A program made the position numbers and the translations under genes. A DNA stretch of 64,000 bases from Hyphomicrobiales bacterium (lineage in GTDB: Bacteria; Pseudomonadota; Alphaproteobacteria; Rhizobiales; Beijerinckiaceae), in the NCBI GenBank assembly GCA_027483945.1, contig JAIXTM010000018.1:310001-374000 (forward strand), written 5' to 3'. The notes under the pieces are model-generated. The model was not told the DNA's origin and did not search any database. It saw nothing but the letters and a program-made list of their open reading frames with translations. Within the stretch, counting starts at the first letter, position 1, and each line of letters starts with the position of its first letter. Of this stretch, positions 18,153-25,874 are shown piece after piece.

Positions 18153-19205
18153 ATGCGGCCGACCGACATCCTGAAGATCACGCCCCAAGGGCTGTATTGC
18201 GCGCCCGGCGACTTCCATATCGACCCGGTCCGGCCCGTTTCCCGCGCCCTGATCACCCACGGACATTCCGACCATGCCCGCTCCGGCCACGAAGCGGTGC
18301 TCGCCACCGCCGAGACGCTGCGAATCATGGCCGTGCGCTACGGCGAGGGCTTCTGCGGGAGCGCGCAGGCGGCGCGACTGGGCGAGCCTATCCGGCTTGG
18401 CGACGCACGCGTGACGTTCCGGCCCGCCGGGCACGTGCTCGGATCGGCCCAGATCCTGATCGAGGCGGGCGGACAACGCATTGTCGCCTCGGGCGACTAC
18501 AAGAGGGCGCGGGATCCGACCTGCCTGCCCTTCGAGCCGATCGCCTGCGACGTGTTCATCACCGAGGCGACGTTCGGCCTTCCCGTCTTCCGCCACCCGG
18601 ACATGAAAGGCGAGGTGCGCAAACTCCTCGATTCGCTCGCACTCTTTCCGGACCGGACCCACATCGTCGGCGCCTATGCGCTGGGAAAGGCCCAGAGGCT
18701 CATGGCCCTCCTGCGGGAGGCCGGCTACGACAGGCCGATCCATGTCCACGGCGCCATGGAACGGCTCACCGAGTTCTACCAGTCGGAGGGCATCCCGCTC
18801 GGCGACATCCGCAAGGTGGTCGCGGCCGAGCGCGGCAGGCTCGGCGGGGAGATCGTCATCTGCCCCCCGTCCGCGATCCAGGACCTGTGGGCCCGCCGTT
18901 TTCCCGACCCGGTCACGAGCTTCGCCTCCGGCTGGATGCGGGTCAGGGCCCGGGCGCGGCAGAAAGGCGTCGAGCTACCGCTGATCGTGTCCGACCATTC
19001 CGACTGGGACGATCTGTGCGCGACGATCCGGGAGACGGGCGCCGGCGAGATCTGGGTGACCCATGGCGAGGAGGACGCCCTCGTCCATTGGTGCCGCACG
19101 ATCGGTCTGGAGGCGCGCCCGCTCCACATGATTGGCTATGGCGACGAGGGTGAGGAATCCGAGGCCGCGGACCCCGGGGCTACCAGCGCGGAGACGGCGC
19201 CGTGA
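18153..19205 (+). CDS. Ligase-associated DNA exonuclease (MBL/beta-CASP fold)
   Basis: A 350-residue metallo-beta-lactamase-fold nuclease of the mRNA 3'-processing-factor-like group that accompanies ATP-dependent ligases. The metal site HGHSDH is at residues 36-41, with GHVLGSAQILIE, SGDYKRARDPTC and the beta-CASP region (IVGAYALGKAQRL, SDHSDWDDL) following. Its stop overlaps the ligase start by four bases, so the two are co-translated and likely act together in DNA repair. The Lhr-type helicase and PdeM phosphoesterase usually in this operon are not in the window. Confidence 0.9.
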   Translation: MRPTDILKITPQGLYCAPGDFHIDPVRPVSRALITHGHSDHARSGHEAVLATAETLRIMAVRYGEGFCGSAQAARLGEPIRLGDARVTFRPAGHVLGSAQILIEAGGQRIVASGDYKRARDPTCLPFEPIACDVFITEATFGLPVFRHPDMKGEVRKLLDSLALFPDRTHIVGAYALGKAQRLMALLREAGYDRPIHVHGAMERLTEFYQSEGIPLGDIRKVVAAERGRLGGEIVICPPSAIQDLWARRFPDPVTSFASGWMRVRARARQKGVELPLIVSDHSDWDDLCATIRETGAGEIWVTHGEEDALVHWCRTIGLEARPLHMIGYGDEGEESEAADPGATSAETAP

Positions 19206-20890
19206 ACCGGTTCGCCGCCCTCCTCGACCGCCTCGCCTACGAGCCGCGCCGCAACGCGAAGATCCGGCTCGCCGCCGCCTATCTGCGCGAGACGCCCGAC
19301 CCCGACCGCGGCTATGCGCTCGCAGCGATGACGGGCGGCCTGTCCTTCCGCAACGCCAAGGCCGGCCTCATCCGCGGGCTGATCGCGGAACGGACCGATC
19401 CGGTGCTGTTCGGCCTGTCCTACGATTATGTCGGGGATCTCTCCGAGACGGTCGCGCTGATGTGGCCTGCACCGCAGGCGGGCGGTACGGGCCATAACCG
19501 GCCCCCTGCCCCGACGCTGACCGAGGTCGTGGAGACGCTGGCGACTGCATCCAGGTCCGACCTGCCGGGCGTGATCGCCGGCTGGCTCGACAGCCTCGAC
19601 GAGACCGGGCGCTGGGCGCTGCTGAAACTCATCACCGGCAATCTGCGCATCGGCCTGTCGGCCCGGCTCGCCAAGACGGCGCTGGCCCAGATCGGCGGGA
19701 TGGAGCCGAACGCCATCGAGGAGGTCTGGCACGGGTTGAAGCCGCCCTATGCGGAACTCTTCGCCTGGGTCGAGGGACGCGGGGCAAGGCCGGAATCGGT
19801 GGACCCCGCTCCGTTCCGGCCGCCGATGTTGTCCCATCCGCTGGAGGACGTGGCGGATTTCCGCGCCGTGCTCGACCCGGCGGCTTTCTCCGCCGAATGG
19901 AAATGGGACGGCATCCGCGTCCAGGCGGTGGCGGGCTTCCACGAGGGGCGCAAGACGACCCGGCTCTATTCCCGGACGGGAGAGGAGATCAGCGGCGCCT
20001 TTCCGGACCTGATCGAGGCGCTGGACCGCGATCAGCGCTTCGTCGGCGCGGTGGACGGCGAGTTGCTGATCCTGCGCGACCGCCGGGTGCAGAGCTTCAA
20101 CGTCCTGCAGCAGCGGCTGAACCGGAAGACCATCTCGCCCAAGCTGATCCAGGACTTCCCGGCCCATATCCGCGCCTATGATCTCCTGGCAGAGGGCACG
20201 CAGGACCTGCGCACCCTGCCCTTCGCGGAGCGGCGCGCGCGGCTCGAGGCTTTCGCCGCTGGGCTCGATCCCGAGCGGATCGACGTCTCGCCCATCGTTC
20301 CCTTCGCGGATTGGGACGCGCTGACCGCCGCCCGGGCGGACCCGGCGCAGGCCGGTGCCGGCGTCGATGCCGAAGCCGTCGAGGGCGTGATGATCAAGCG
20401 CCTCGATTCGCCCTATGTGCCGGGCCGGCCCAAGGGGCTCTGGTTCAAGTGGAAGCGCGATCCGTTCGTGGTGGACGCGGTGCTGATGTATGCCCAGCGC
20501 GGCCACGGCAAGCGTTCGTCCTTCTATTCGGACTACACGTTCGGCGTCTGGCGGGACGGCGAGGCCGGGCTGGAGCTGGTCCCCGTCGGCAAGGCCTATT
20601 TCGGCTTCACGGACGAGGAACTCGCGCAGCTCGACCGTTTCGTGCGCAAGCATACGATTAACCGGTTCGGCCCCGTCCGCGAGGTGACGCACAGCGCCGA
20701 TACGGGGCTGGTGCTGGAGGTCGCCTTCGAGGGCCTGCAGCGCTCGACGCGCCACCGCTCCGGCATCGCTATGCGGTTCCCCCGCGTCTCGCGCATCCGT
20801 TGGGACAAACCCCCGCGCGAAGCCGACCGGATCGAGACGCTGGAGGCGCTCATCCGCGAATACGGCACCAATGAAGGGGAATCAGGATGA
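19202..20890 (+). CDS. ATP-dependent DNA ligase
   Basis: A 562-residue ATP-dependent DNA ligase. The N-terminal DNA-binding domain (about residues 1-200) precedes the adenylation domain with the AMP-accepting Lys234 in EWKWDGIRVQ. VDGELLIL, EGVMIKRLDSPY and WFKWKRDPFVVD correspond to nucleotidyltransferase motifs III-V, and an OB fold closes the protein. It lacks the polymerase and 3'-phosphoesterase domains of LigD, so it is the stand-alone type associated with the upstream exonuclease. The GTG start overlaps that gene. Confidence 0.94.
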   Translation: MNRFAALLDRLAYEPRRNAKIRLAAAYLRETPDPDRGYALAAMTGGLSFRNAKAGLIRGLIAERTDPVLFGLSYDYVGDLSETVALMWPAPQAGGTGHNRPPAPTLTEVVETLATASRSDLPGVIAGWLDSLDETGRWALLKLITGNLRIGLSARLAKTALAQIGGMEPNAIEEVWHGLKPPYAELFAWVEGRGARPESVDPAPFRPPMLSHPLEDVADFRAVLDPAAFSAEWKWDGIRVQAVAGFHEGRKTTRLYSRTGEEISGAFPDLIEALDRDQRFVGAVDGELLILRDRRVQSFNVLQQRLNRKTISPKLIQDFPAHIRAYDLLAEGTQDLRTLPFAERRARLEAFAAGLDPERIDVSPIVPFADWDALTAARADPAQAGAGVDAEAVEGVMIKRLDSPYVPGRPKGLWFKWKRDPFVVDAVLMYAQRGHGKRSSFYSDYTFGVWRDGEAGLELVPVGKAYFGFTDEELAQLDRFVRKHTINRFGPVREVTHSADTGLVLEVAFEGLQRSTRHRSGIAMRFPRVSRIRWDKPPREADRIETLEALIREYGTNEGESG

Positions 20891-21198
20891 GCAAGCAGGC
20901 GGGCTGGACGGTTGCACTGATCGCGGCGGCGCTCGTTCTCGTCGCCGCGATCGTCTGGGCGTCGATGACAGCCTCGCTGGCGCAGAGTTTCGCGGCCACG
21001 ATCGCCGATCCTTGGGGCGCCGTGATGCTCATCGATCTCTATGCCGGGCTGCTCGCAGCCGCGGCGCTCATCTTGATCGTCGAGCCGGACCGGCGCATCG
21101 CTTGGGCGAGCGCGCTGGCTCTGCCCTTCCTGGGCAATGTGGTGACGCTGATCTGGCTGGCGCTGCGTGGGCTGCCGCGCCTCCTCAGGCGCGGGTGA
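20887..21198 (+). CDS. Small membrane protein, unknown
   Basis: A 103-residue hydrophobic protein with about three predicted membrane segments (VALIAAALVLVAAIVWAS, VMLIDLYAGLLAAAALILI, LALPFLGNVVTLIWLALRG). The ATG overlaps the ligase stop (ATGA), so it is read from the same message. No family is recognised with confidence. Its last 14 bases overlap the convergent membrane gene downstream. Confidence 0.6.
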   Translation: MSKQAGWTVALIAAALVLVAAIVWASMTASLAQSFAATIADPWGAVMLIDLYAGLLAAAALILIVEPDRRIAWASALALPFLGNVVTLIWLALRGLPRLLRRG

Positions 21199-21583
21199 CG
21201 AGTTCGGCCAGAAGCGATAGGACAAGCAGCGCAGCAGCCGCGATGGCGTGATAGGCTGCGAACCGGTGCAGCTGCTGGCGCATGGCGGTGCCAATCATCC
21301 GCTGCGCGGCGCCCTCGTGCGGCCGCTCGTGCGGATCCAGCATGAGCCAGACTTCGGTCTGCCGGTAAGGCTTGGAACGCGCGCGCTGCGCCTTCAGGAG
21401 CAGCAGCACCGCCGTGAGCAGGATGGCATAGCCCCCCGCCCGGAGGCAGGCGGCCGGCTCGGCGGACAGGCCGATCATCAGGCATAAAGTGGCCAGGCCG
21501 GCAAACGCGCAGGCGCGGGCGACAGAGAGTTCCGCCCTCGCATCGAGCCGCCGTGCGATTTCGGATTCGCTCCAGTCCGTCAC
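21185..21583 (-). CDS. Small membrane protein, unknown
   Basis: A 132-residue protein with three likely membrane segments (ACAFAGLATLCLMIGLSA, AGGYAILLTAVLLLL, AIAAAALLVLSLLAELV) and a basic loop (KAQRARSKPYRQTEVW). The GTG start giving VTDWSESEIARR is chosen because GGAGGAGA precedes it; an ATG at 21616 is possible. It follows the next small membrane gene in the same direction and its end overlaps the plus-strand gene by 14 bases. No function is assigned. Confidence 0.55.
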   Translation of the reverse strand: MTDWSESEIARRLDARAELSVARACAFAGLATLCLMIGLSAEPAACLRAGGYAILLTAVLLLLKAQRARSKPYRQTEVWLMLDPHERPHEGAAQRMIGTAMRQQLHRFAAYHAIAAAALLVLSLLAELVTRA

Positions 21584-21618
21584 CTTCGCTCTCCTCCGCA
21601 TCCCGCGGAGAGCCATGC

Positions 21619-21969
21619 TCAGCGCGACGAGAACAATACCGGCAAGATCAGAATGACCACGCCTGCAAACCAGACAAGTAACGAGGCCGTGTCCGATCGG
21701 TTCCGTCCCGTGGCGCGCTCAAACAGCGCAGCCGGAACACCGGCCAGGATCACGCATGAGACCGAGACGAGGAGCGAGGTGAAGTAGTAGATCAGCACCG
21801 GCGAGGAGATGAAGAAGGCCGGCGCGAGCAGGAATTTCACCAGGATGAAGCCGGCGTCGAAATAAGGCGAATTGGCCATGCCGGCGAGCAGGGACGAGCC
21901 GGCGATGCCGATCATCAGTCCGTCCTGCTGGAGGGTGGCGCTGCGCTGTTCGGGTGTATCGTTGGTCAT
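21619..21969 (-). CDS. Small membrane protein, unknown
   Basis: A 116-residue protein starting MTNDTPEQRS, with hydrophobic segments around FILVKFLLAPAFFI, LLVSVSCVILAGVPAAL and LLVWFAGVVILILPVLF. No recognised family. It starts two bases after the yggT-like stop, so the two are almost certainly cotranscribed. Confidence 0.55.
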   Translation of the reverse strand: MTNDTPEQRSATLQQDGLMIGIAGSSLLAGMANSPYFDAGFILVKFLLAPAFFISSPVLIYYFTSLLVSVSCVILAGVPAALFERATGRNRSDTASLLVWFAGVVILILPVLFSSR

Positions 21970-21971
21970 CT

Positions 21972-22280
21972 TCAGGCTCCCGGCGCCGGCAGGACGCCGA
22001 GCATGCGGATCACGTAGAACAGGGCGACGCGCAGCAGGAACAGCCACACGACCGCGAAGAGATTGAGCAGCGGGATCGGCACGATGGCGGGCGTGACCGC
22101 ACGCGTCGCCGCCAGGACCGGATCGGTGACCTGCCGGAAGACCTTCCAGATGACCTTGTCGCTGTCGGGCGGGAAAAAGAGGGACAGGATGTAGCGGCCG
22201 ATCAATGTGTAGATCAGGGCCGCCAGCAATGTGTTGGGCACGTGGAAGGCCCAGAAGCCGATTTCGTCGTTCACCACCAA
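21972..22280 (-). CDS. YggT family membrane protein
   Basis: A 102-residue protein resembling the YggT family: two hydrophobic segments with the loop RQVTDPVLAATRAVTP, which matches the family core (TDP near the membrane, followed by a P-rich turn). The family is linked to membrane homeostasis and osmotic tolerance, but its biochemical role is unknown. It heads a minus-strand run of three small membrane genes. Confidence 0.75.
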   Translation of the reverse strand: MVVNDEIGFWAFHVPNTLLAALIYTLIGRYILSLFFPPDSDKVIWKVFRQVTDPVLAATRAVTPAIVPIPLLNLFAVVWLFLLRVALFYVIRMLGVLPAPGA

Positions 22281-22312
22281 CTCCCGCTCACGATACCGGT
22301 CTGAAACAGGAA

Positions 22313-22336
22313 AGGGCGGGACACAAGTCCCGCCCT
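22313..22336 (-). terminator. Terminator downstream of the symporter gene
   Basis: A ten-pair perfect stem AGGGCGGGAC / GTCCCGCCCT with a four-base loop lies 32 bases past the symporter stop on the minus strand and is followed by TTTCCTG. The stem is strong but the T run is short. Confidence 0.6.
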
Positions 22337-22367
22337 CCCATTGAGCCGTGGATGGGAAGGCTGGCCG

Positions 22368-24344
22368 TCAGGCCGCCTTCTCTTCCATGAGCGTCTGACC
22401 GCGCGGACGGCGGCAGGCGTCAATGAAGTCCTGCATCTCCTTGGAGGGAGCAGGCGTCATCAGCGACACGACAATCATCACCAGGAACCCGACCGGCAGG
22501 CCGAAGATCGCGGAGGAGATGTTGTTCATGTCGAACCAGCCGACCTTGGACGCCATCGGATGGGCGAGCGTCACCCAGGCGTCCATGGCGTTCGGAGCGG
22601 CCATGGCCTGAGCCAGGTTGACCAGCGGGGCGCCGGTCACCGGGTTGTACAGCGAGCTCATGCCCAGATACTGGACGCCGAAGCCGGGGAAGTACCGGGT
22701 GACGACCAGGTAGAGCATGGTCACGCCGAAGCCGGCGATGATGCCCGCGATGGCGCCTTCCTTCGTCGTACGCTTCCACCAGACGCCGAGCACCAGCGCC
22801 GGGAAGAGGCCGGCCGCCGCGAGCGAGAAGGCCCACGAGACCATGGCCAGGATGTCCGCCGGGCGCTGCGAGGCCGTCCACGCGGCCGCGATGGCCACGA
22901 TGACGAGCAGCACGCGGGAGACGATCAGACGACGGGCCGTCGGCGCGTCCTTGTCGATCATCCGGTAGTAGATGTCGTGCGAGAGCGCGTTGGCGATGGC
23001 CAGAAGCAGGCCGTCGGCGGTGGAGAGCGCGGCGGCGAGGCCACCGGCGGCCACCAGGCCGGCGATCACGTAAGGCATGCCCGCGATCTCGGGCGTCGAG
23101 ATCACGACCACGTCGGCGTTGATGCCGAAGTCCTGCAGACGAACCAGACCGGCATGGCCGGCCAGCTTGGCGCAGGCGGCCTGAACGGTCGCCAGGTCGA
23201 CGGCGTTGCCGCCGCAGATCTGCACAAGGCCGAGCTTGCCGTAGGTGTAGACCCAGGCCGGGAGGTCCGCGATGTTCTTGCCGATGAGGGTCGAATAGAC
23301 CTCCAGCTTCGAGAACGCCGCGTAGGCCGGCGCGGTGAAGTACAGCAGGAAGATGAACAGCAGCGACCAGGCCACCGACACGCGCGCCTCACGCACGGAC
23401 GGCGTGGTGAAGTAGCGCATGAGGACGTGGGGCAGCGACGCCGTGCCGACCATCAGGCAGAGGATCAGCGCGAAGTAGTTGGCCGGGCTGTAGGAGGTGA
23501 ACGGAGCCGCGTGCAGCTTCGCCGTGGCCGGGGCCAGGTTGTTCTGGATGAAGCCCTGCTCCAGCGAGGCGATCTGCGAGAGCGCCTGGCCGTAGGTGAG
23601 CTGCGGCAGCGGCAGCCCGAACTTCTTTGCCGACAGGATGATCACCGGGACCAGGTAGGCGACGATGAGCACGATGTACTGGGCGACCTGCGTCCAGGTG
23701 ACGGCGCGCATGCCGCCGAGCATCGAGCAGACCAGGATGCCGAGCAGGCCGACATAGACCGCGACGGTGAAGTCGAGGCCCAGGAAGCGCTGCGCGATCA
23801 GGCCGGTGCCGAAGATCTGCGCCACCACGTAGGTGAAGGAGCAGGCCAGGAGCACGATGACGCCCAGGAAGCGCGCGGTGTTGCCGCCGTAGCGGGCCGC
23901 GAGGAAGTCCGGAACGGTGTAGGCGCCGAACTTGCGCAGGAACGGCGCGACGAGCACCGCCACCAGCACGTAGCCACCGGTCCAGCCCAGCACGAAGGCG
24001 AGGCCGTCATAGCCGAGCAGGAAGAGCGAGCCGGCCATGCCGATGAACGAAGCCGCCGACATCCAGTCGGCGCCGGTCGCCATGCCGTTATAGATGGCAG
24101 GGACGCGCCGGCCGGCCACGTAATATTCCGACACCTGCATGGTGCGGGACACGATGCCGATGAAGGCGTAGACGAGGATCGTGAAGCCGACGAACAGGTA
24201 GCCCAGGACGCGGTTGGGCACGCCGAGCTGCTCCAGCAGCGCGACGAGAATGATGAAGGCGACGAAGCCGCCCGTGTAGATGCTGTAGACCTTGCCGAGG
24301 TTCGACGTGAAGTCGCTGCCGCCGGCCTGCGTTTGCGTTGCCAT
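22368..24344 (-). CDS. Sodium:solute symporter, acetate/short-chain carboxylate type
   Basis: A 658-residue member of the SSS (SLC5) family with about 13 membrane segments. SEYYVAGRRVPAIYNGMATGADWMS and ALSTADGLLLAIANALSHDIYY are characteristic of ActP-like transporters. Length and the DUF4212 partner place it in the VC_2705-like group thought to import acetate or related acids with sodium. The region at about residues 365-415 carries an inserted loop with two cysteines (LVQICGG, VQAACAKL). It follows the DUF4212 gene by 13 bases and is divergent from a response regulator. Confidence 0.88.
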   Translation of the reverse strand: MATQTQAGGSDFTSNLGKVYSIYTGGFVAFIILVALLEQLGVPNRVLGYLFVGFTILVYAFIGIVSRTMQVSEYYVAGRRVPAIYNGMATGADWMSAASFIGMAGSLFLLGYDGLAFVLGWTGGYVLVAVLVAPFLRKFGAYTVPDFLAARYGGNTARFLGVIVLLACSFTYVVAQIFGTGLIAQRFLGLDFTVAVYVGLLGILVCSMLGGMRAVTWTQVAQYIVLIVAYLVPVIILSAKKFGLPLPQLTYGQALSQIASLEQGFIQNNLAPATAKLHAAPFTSYSPANYFALILCLMVGTASLPHVLMRYFTTPSVREARVSVAWSLLFIFLLYFTAPAYAAFSKLEVYSTLIGKNIADLPAWVYTYGKLGLVQICGGNAVDLATVQAACAKLAGHAGLVRLQDFGINADVVVISTPEIAGMPYVIAGLVAAGGLAAALSTADGLLLAIANALSHDIYYRMIDKDAPTARRLIVSRVLLVIVAIAAAWTASQRPADILAMVSWAFSLAAAGLFPALVLGVWWKRTTKEGAIAGIIAGFGVTMLYLVVTRYFPGFGVQYLGMSSLYNPVTGAPLVNLAQAMAAPNAMDAWVTLAHPMASKVGWFDMNNISSAIFGLPVGFLVMIVVSLMTPAPSKEMQDFIDACRRPRGQTLMEEKAA

Positions 24345-24357
24345 GTGTCGCCCTCCC

Positions 24358-24615
24358 TTATTCGTCTTCGGCGACGCCGCATTCGCGGTCGATCTGGTCC
24401 TGCTTGCGCGCGAACCAGAAGAGCATCACCACGAATGCAATCAGGGACCCCTGCGAGGCCATGTAGAAGCCAAGCGGGAAGCCCAGGATCTTGATGTTGT
24501 TCAGCGGGACCACGAACATATGGACCAGGTATCCGAAGAATACCCACAGGACCATCATCGTGATCATGAGCTTACTGGTCTTGGACCAGTAAAGTTCGTC
24601 TTGCGATTGTTGCAC
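24358..24615 (-). CDS. DUF4212 family membrane protein (symporter small subunit)
   Basis: An 85-residue protein with two membrane helices (ITMMVLWVFFGYLVHMFVV, GFYMASQGSLIAFVVMLFWFA) separated by PLNNIKILGFPLGF, the usual DUF4212 signature. In this family the gene always precedes an SSS symporter and is thought to be its accessory subunit. The GTG start is chosen because GGGGAGAAA lies just upstream and the length fits. The upstream gap (24616-24921) holds no gene. Confidence 0.85.
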   Translation of the reverse strand: MQQSQDELYWSKTSKLMITMMVLWVFFGYLVHMFVVPLNNIKILGFPLGFYMASQGSLIAFVVMLFWFARKQDQIDRECGVAEDE

Positions 24616-24742
24616 GGCCGTTTCTCCCCGACTGCAGGCGTCATCTGACGGACGCCAGGTTGCCCGGACGCAAACGCCCCTTCGCCGGGGAGACTCGTCG
24701 GACGGTGGCGAAATTACGGCAGGCCGTCGGGATCGCAAACGA

Positions 24743-24766
24743 CGACTTAAGGATACCGACTTAAGG
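24743..24766. repeat. Tandem CGACTTAAGG direct repeat in the symporter/regulator divergent gap
   Basis: Two identical ten-base copies, CGACTTAAGG at 24743-24752 and 24757-24766, are spaced 14 bases apart, and each holds the palindrome CTTAAG. They lie in the 306-base gap between the DUF4212-symporter operon and the LuxR-type response regulator, so they may be binding sites for that regulator. This is inference from position. Confidence 0.4.
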
Positions 24767-24801
24767 CGATAATGTTGCCCACTAGACTTTCGTTTTACTT
24801 A

Positions 24802-24834
24802 TTGCGCCGCACCAAGTATTTTGCACCGCAGCAA
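24802..24834. repeat. Imperfect 14-base direct repeat near the response-regulator gene
   Basis: TTGCGCCGCACCAA (24802-24815) and TTGCACCGCAGCAA (24821-24834) match at 12 of 14 positions, offset by 19 bases, about 90-120 bases before the regulator ATG. This is a possible second set of operator half-sites. Confidence 0.35.
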
Positions 24835-24921
24835 GGGTAGCCCTGGGGCTTTCCTTCCGCGGGAAAACGCGCTTCAAATCCAAGGCTGGCCATCGTTCGG
24901 CCGGCGAAAGCAAAGGCTTGC

Positions 24922-25599
24922 ATGTCCGTGACTGCCGGGGCGGGAACCATCATCATCGCGGACGACCATCCGCTGTTCAGGGGCGCCCTGCGCCAGGCCA
25001 TCGAGACGATCCTTCCGGAGGCGTCCATCGTAGAGGCGGGTTCCTTCGAGGACACTGTGGCGGCGCTGGGCCGCCAGCACGATCCGGACCTCGTCCTGCT
25101 CGACCTGAAGATGCCCGGCGCCCAGGGCTTTTCCGGCCTCATGTATCTGCGCGCGCAATATCCCGGCGCGCCCGTCCTCGTGGTTTCGGCCAATGACGAC
25201 CCGTCCGTGATCCGGCGCTGCATGGAGTTCGGCGCGTCCGGCTTCATGCCCAAGACGCTGGACCCGGCCCGAATGGGCGACGTGCTCAAGGTCGTGCTGG
25301 GCGGCGGATCATGGACGCCGCCGGAGGTCGACCTGTCGACGCCCGCCGACAAGGAGATCGACGACCTCGTGAAGCGCCTCTCCAGCCTGACGCCGCAGCA
25401 GGTCCGGGTGCTGATGATGCTGTCCGAGGGCCTGCTCAACAAGCAGATCGCCTACGAGCTCTCGGTGTCGGAGGCGACGGTGAAGGCGCACGTGTCGGCC
25501 ATCCTGCAGAAGCTCGGCGTGGAGAGCCGCACCCAGGCCGTCATCACCGCCGCCAAGATCGCCGCCGGGCAATGGAACGACATCGGCGCGGCATCGTAA
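24922..25599 (+). CDS. LuxR/NarL-type response regulator
   Basis: A 225-residue response regulator. The receiver domain has the acidic pocket ADDHPLF, phosphoacceptor Asp in VLLDLKMPG, and FMPKTLD with the conserved Lys. The C-terminal GerE helix-turn-helix (about 155-215) reads LTPQQVRVLMMLSEGLLNKQIAYEL and VSEATVKAHVSAILQKL. No sensor kinase is adjacent. Its divergent placement from an acetate-type symporter resembles the CrbSR arrangement, where the regulator activates acetate uptake and use; that role is inferred. Confidence 0.92.
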   Translation: MSVTAGAGTIIIADDHPLFRGALRQAIETILPEASIVEAGSFEDTVAALGRQHDPDLVLLDLKMPGAQGFSGLMYLRAQYPGAPVLVVSANDDPSVIRRCMEFGASGFMPKTLDPARMGDVLKVVLGGGSWTPPEVDLSTPADKEIDDLVKRLSSLTPQQVRVLMMLSEGLLNKQIAYELSVSEATVKAHVSAILQKLGVESRTQAVITAAKIAAGQWNDIGAAS

Positions 25600-25607
25600 G
25601 GTCAGCC

Positions 25608-25874
25608 ATGAGCAACGGTCTGGAACGCTTCCTCGGCGGCTCGGCGGCATCGGTCGCGGTGAAGCTGATCTTCGTCTCCGTGCTGGTCGGCGCCGTCATG
25701 GCGATGCTCGGCATCAGCCCGACGGGCTTGGTACAGGGGCTCGTCGACCTCGTGCGGCGCCTGGTTGATACCGGCTTCGCCGCCATCGGCGAGGTCGGCT
25801 GGTGGCTCGTCAGCGGCGCGCTGATCGTCGTGCCGGTCTTCCTCCTGATGCGGTTGATGAAGTCCCGCTCGTGA
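25608..25874 (+). CDS. Small membrane protein, probable DUF6460 family
   Basis: An 88-residue protein with two membrane segments (VKLIFVSVLVGAVMAMLGI, WWLVSGALIVVPVFLLMRL) and the opening MSNGLERFLGGSAASV, which resembles the DUF6460 family of Hyphomicrobiales. Function unknown. It lies eight bases after the response regulator and overlaps the MATE gene start (GTGA), so all three are likely on one transcript. Confidence 0.65.
   Translation: MSNGLERFLGGSAASVAVKLIFVSVLVGAVMAMLGISPTGLVQGLVDLVRRLVDTGFAAIGEVGWWLVSGALIVVPVFLLMRLMKSRS

Noticed and set aside
22341-24494. A 717-codon plus-strand open frame opposite the sodium symporter
   Set aside because: Hydrophilic mirror of a membrane protein gene with no motif or ribosome-binding site; a classic shadow.
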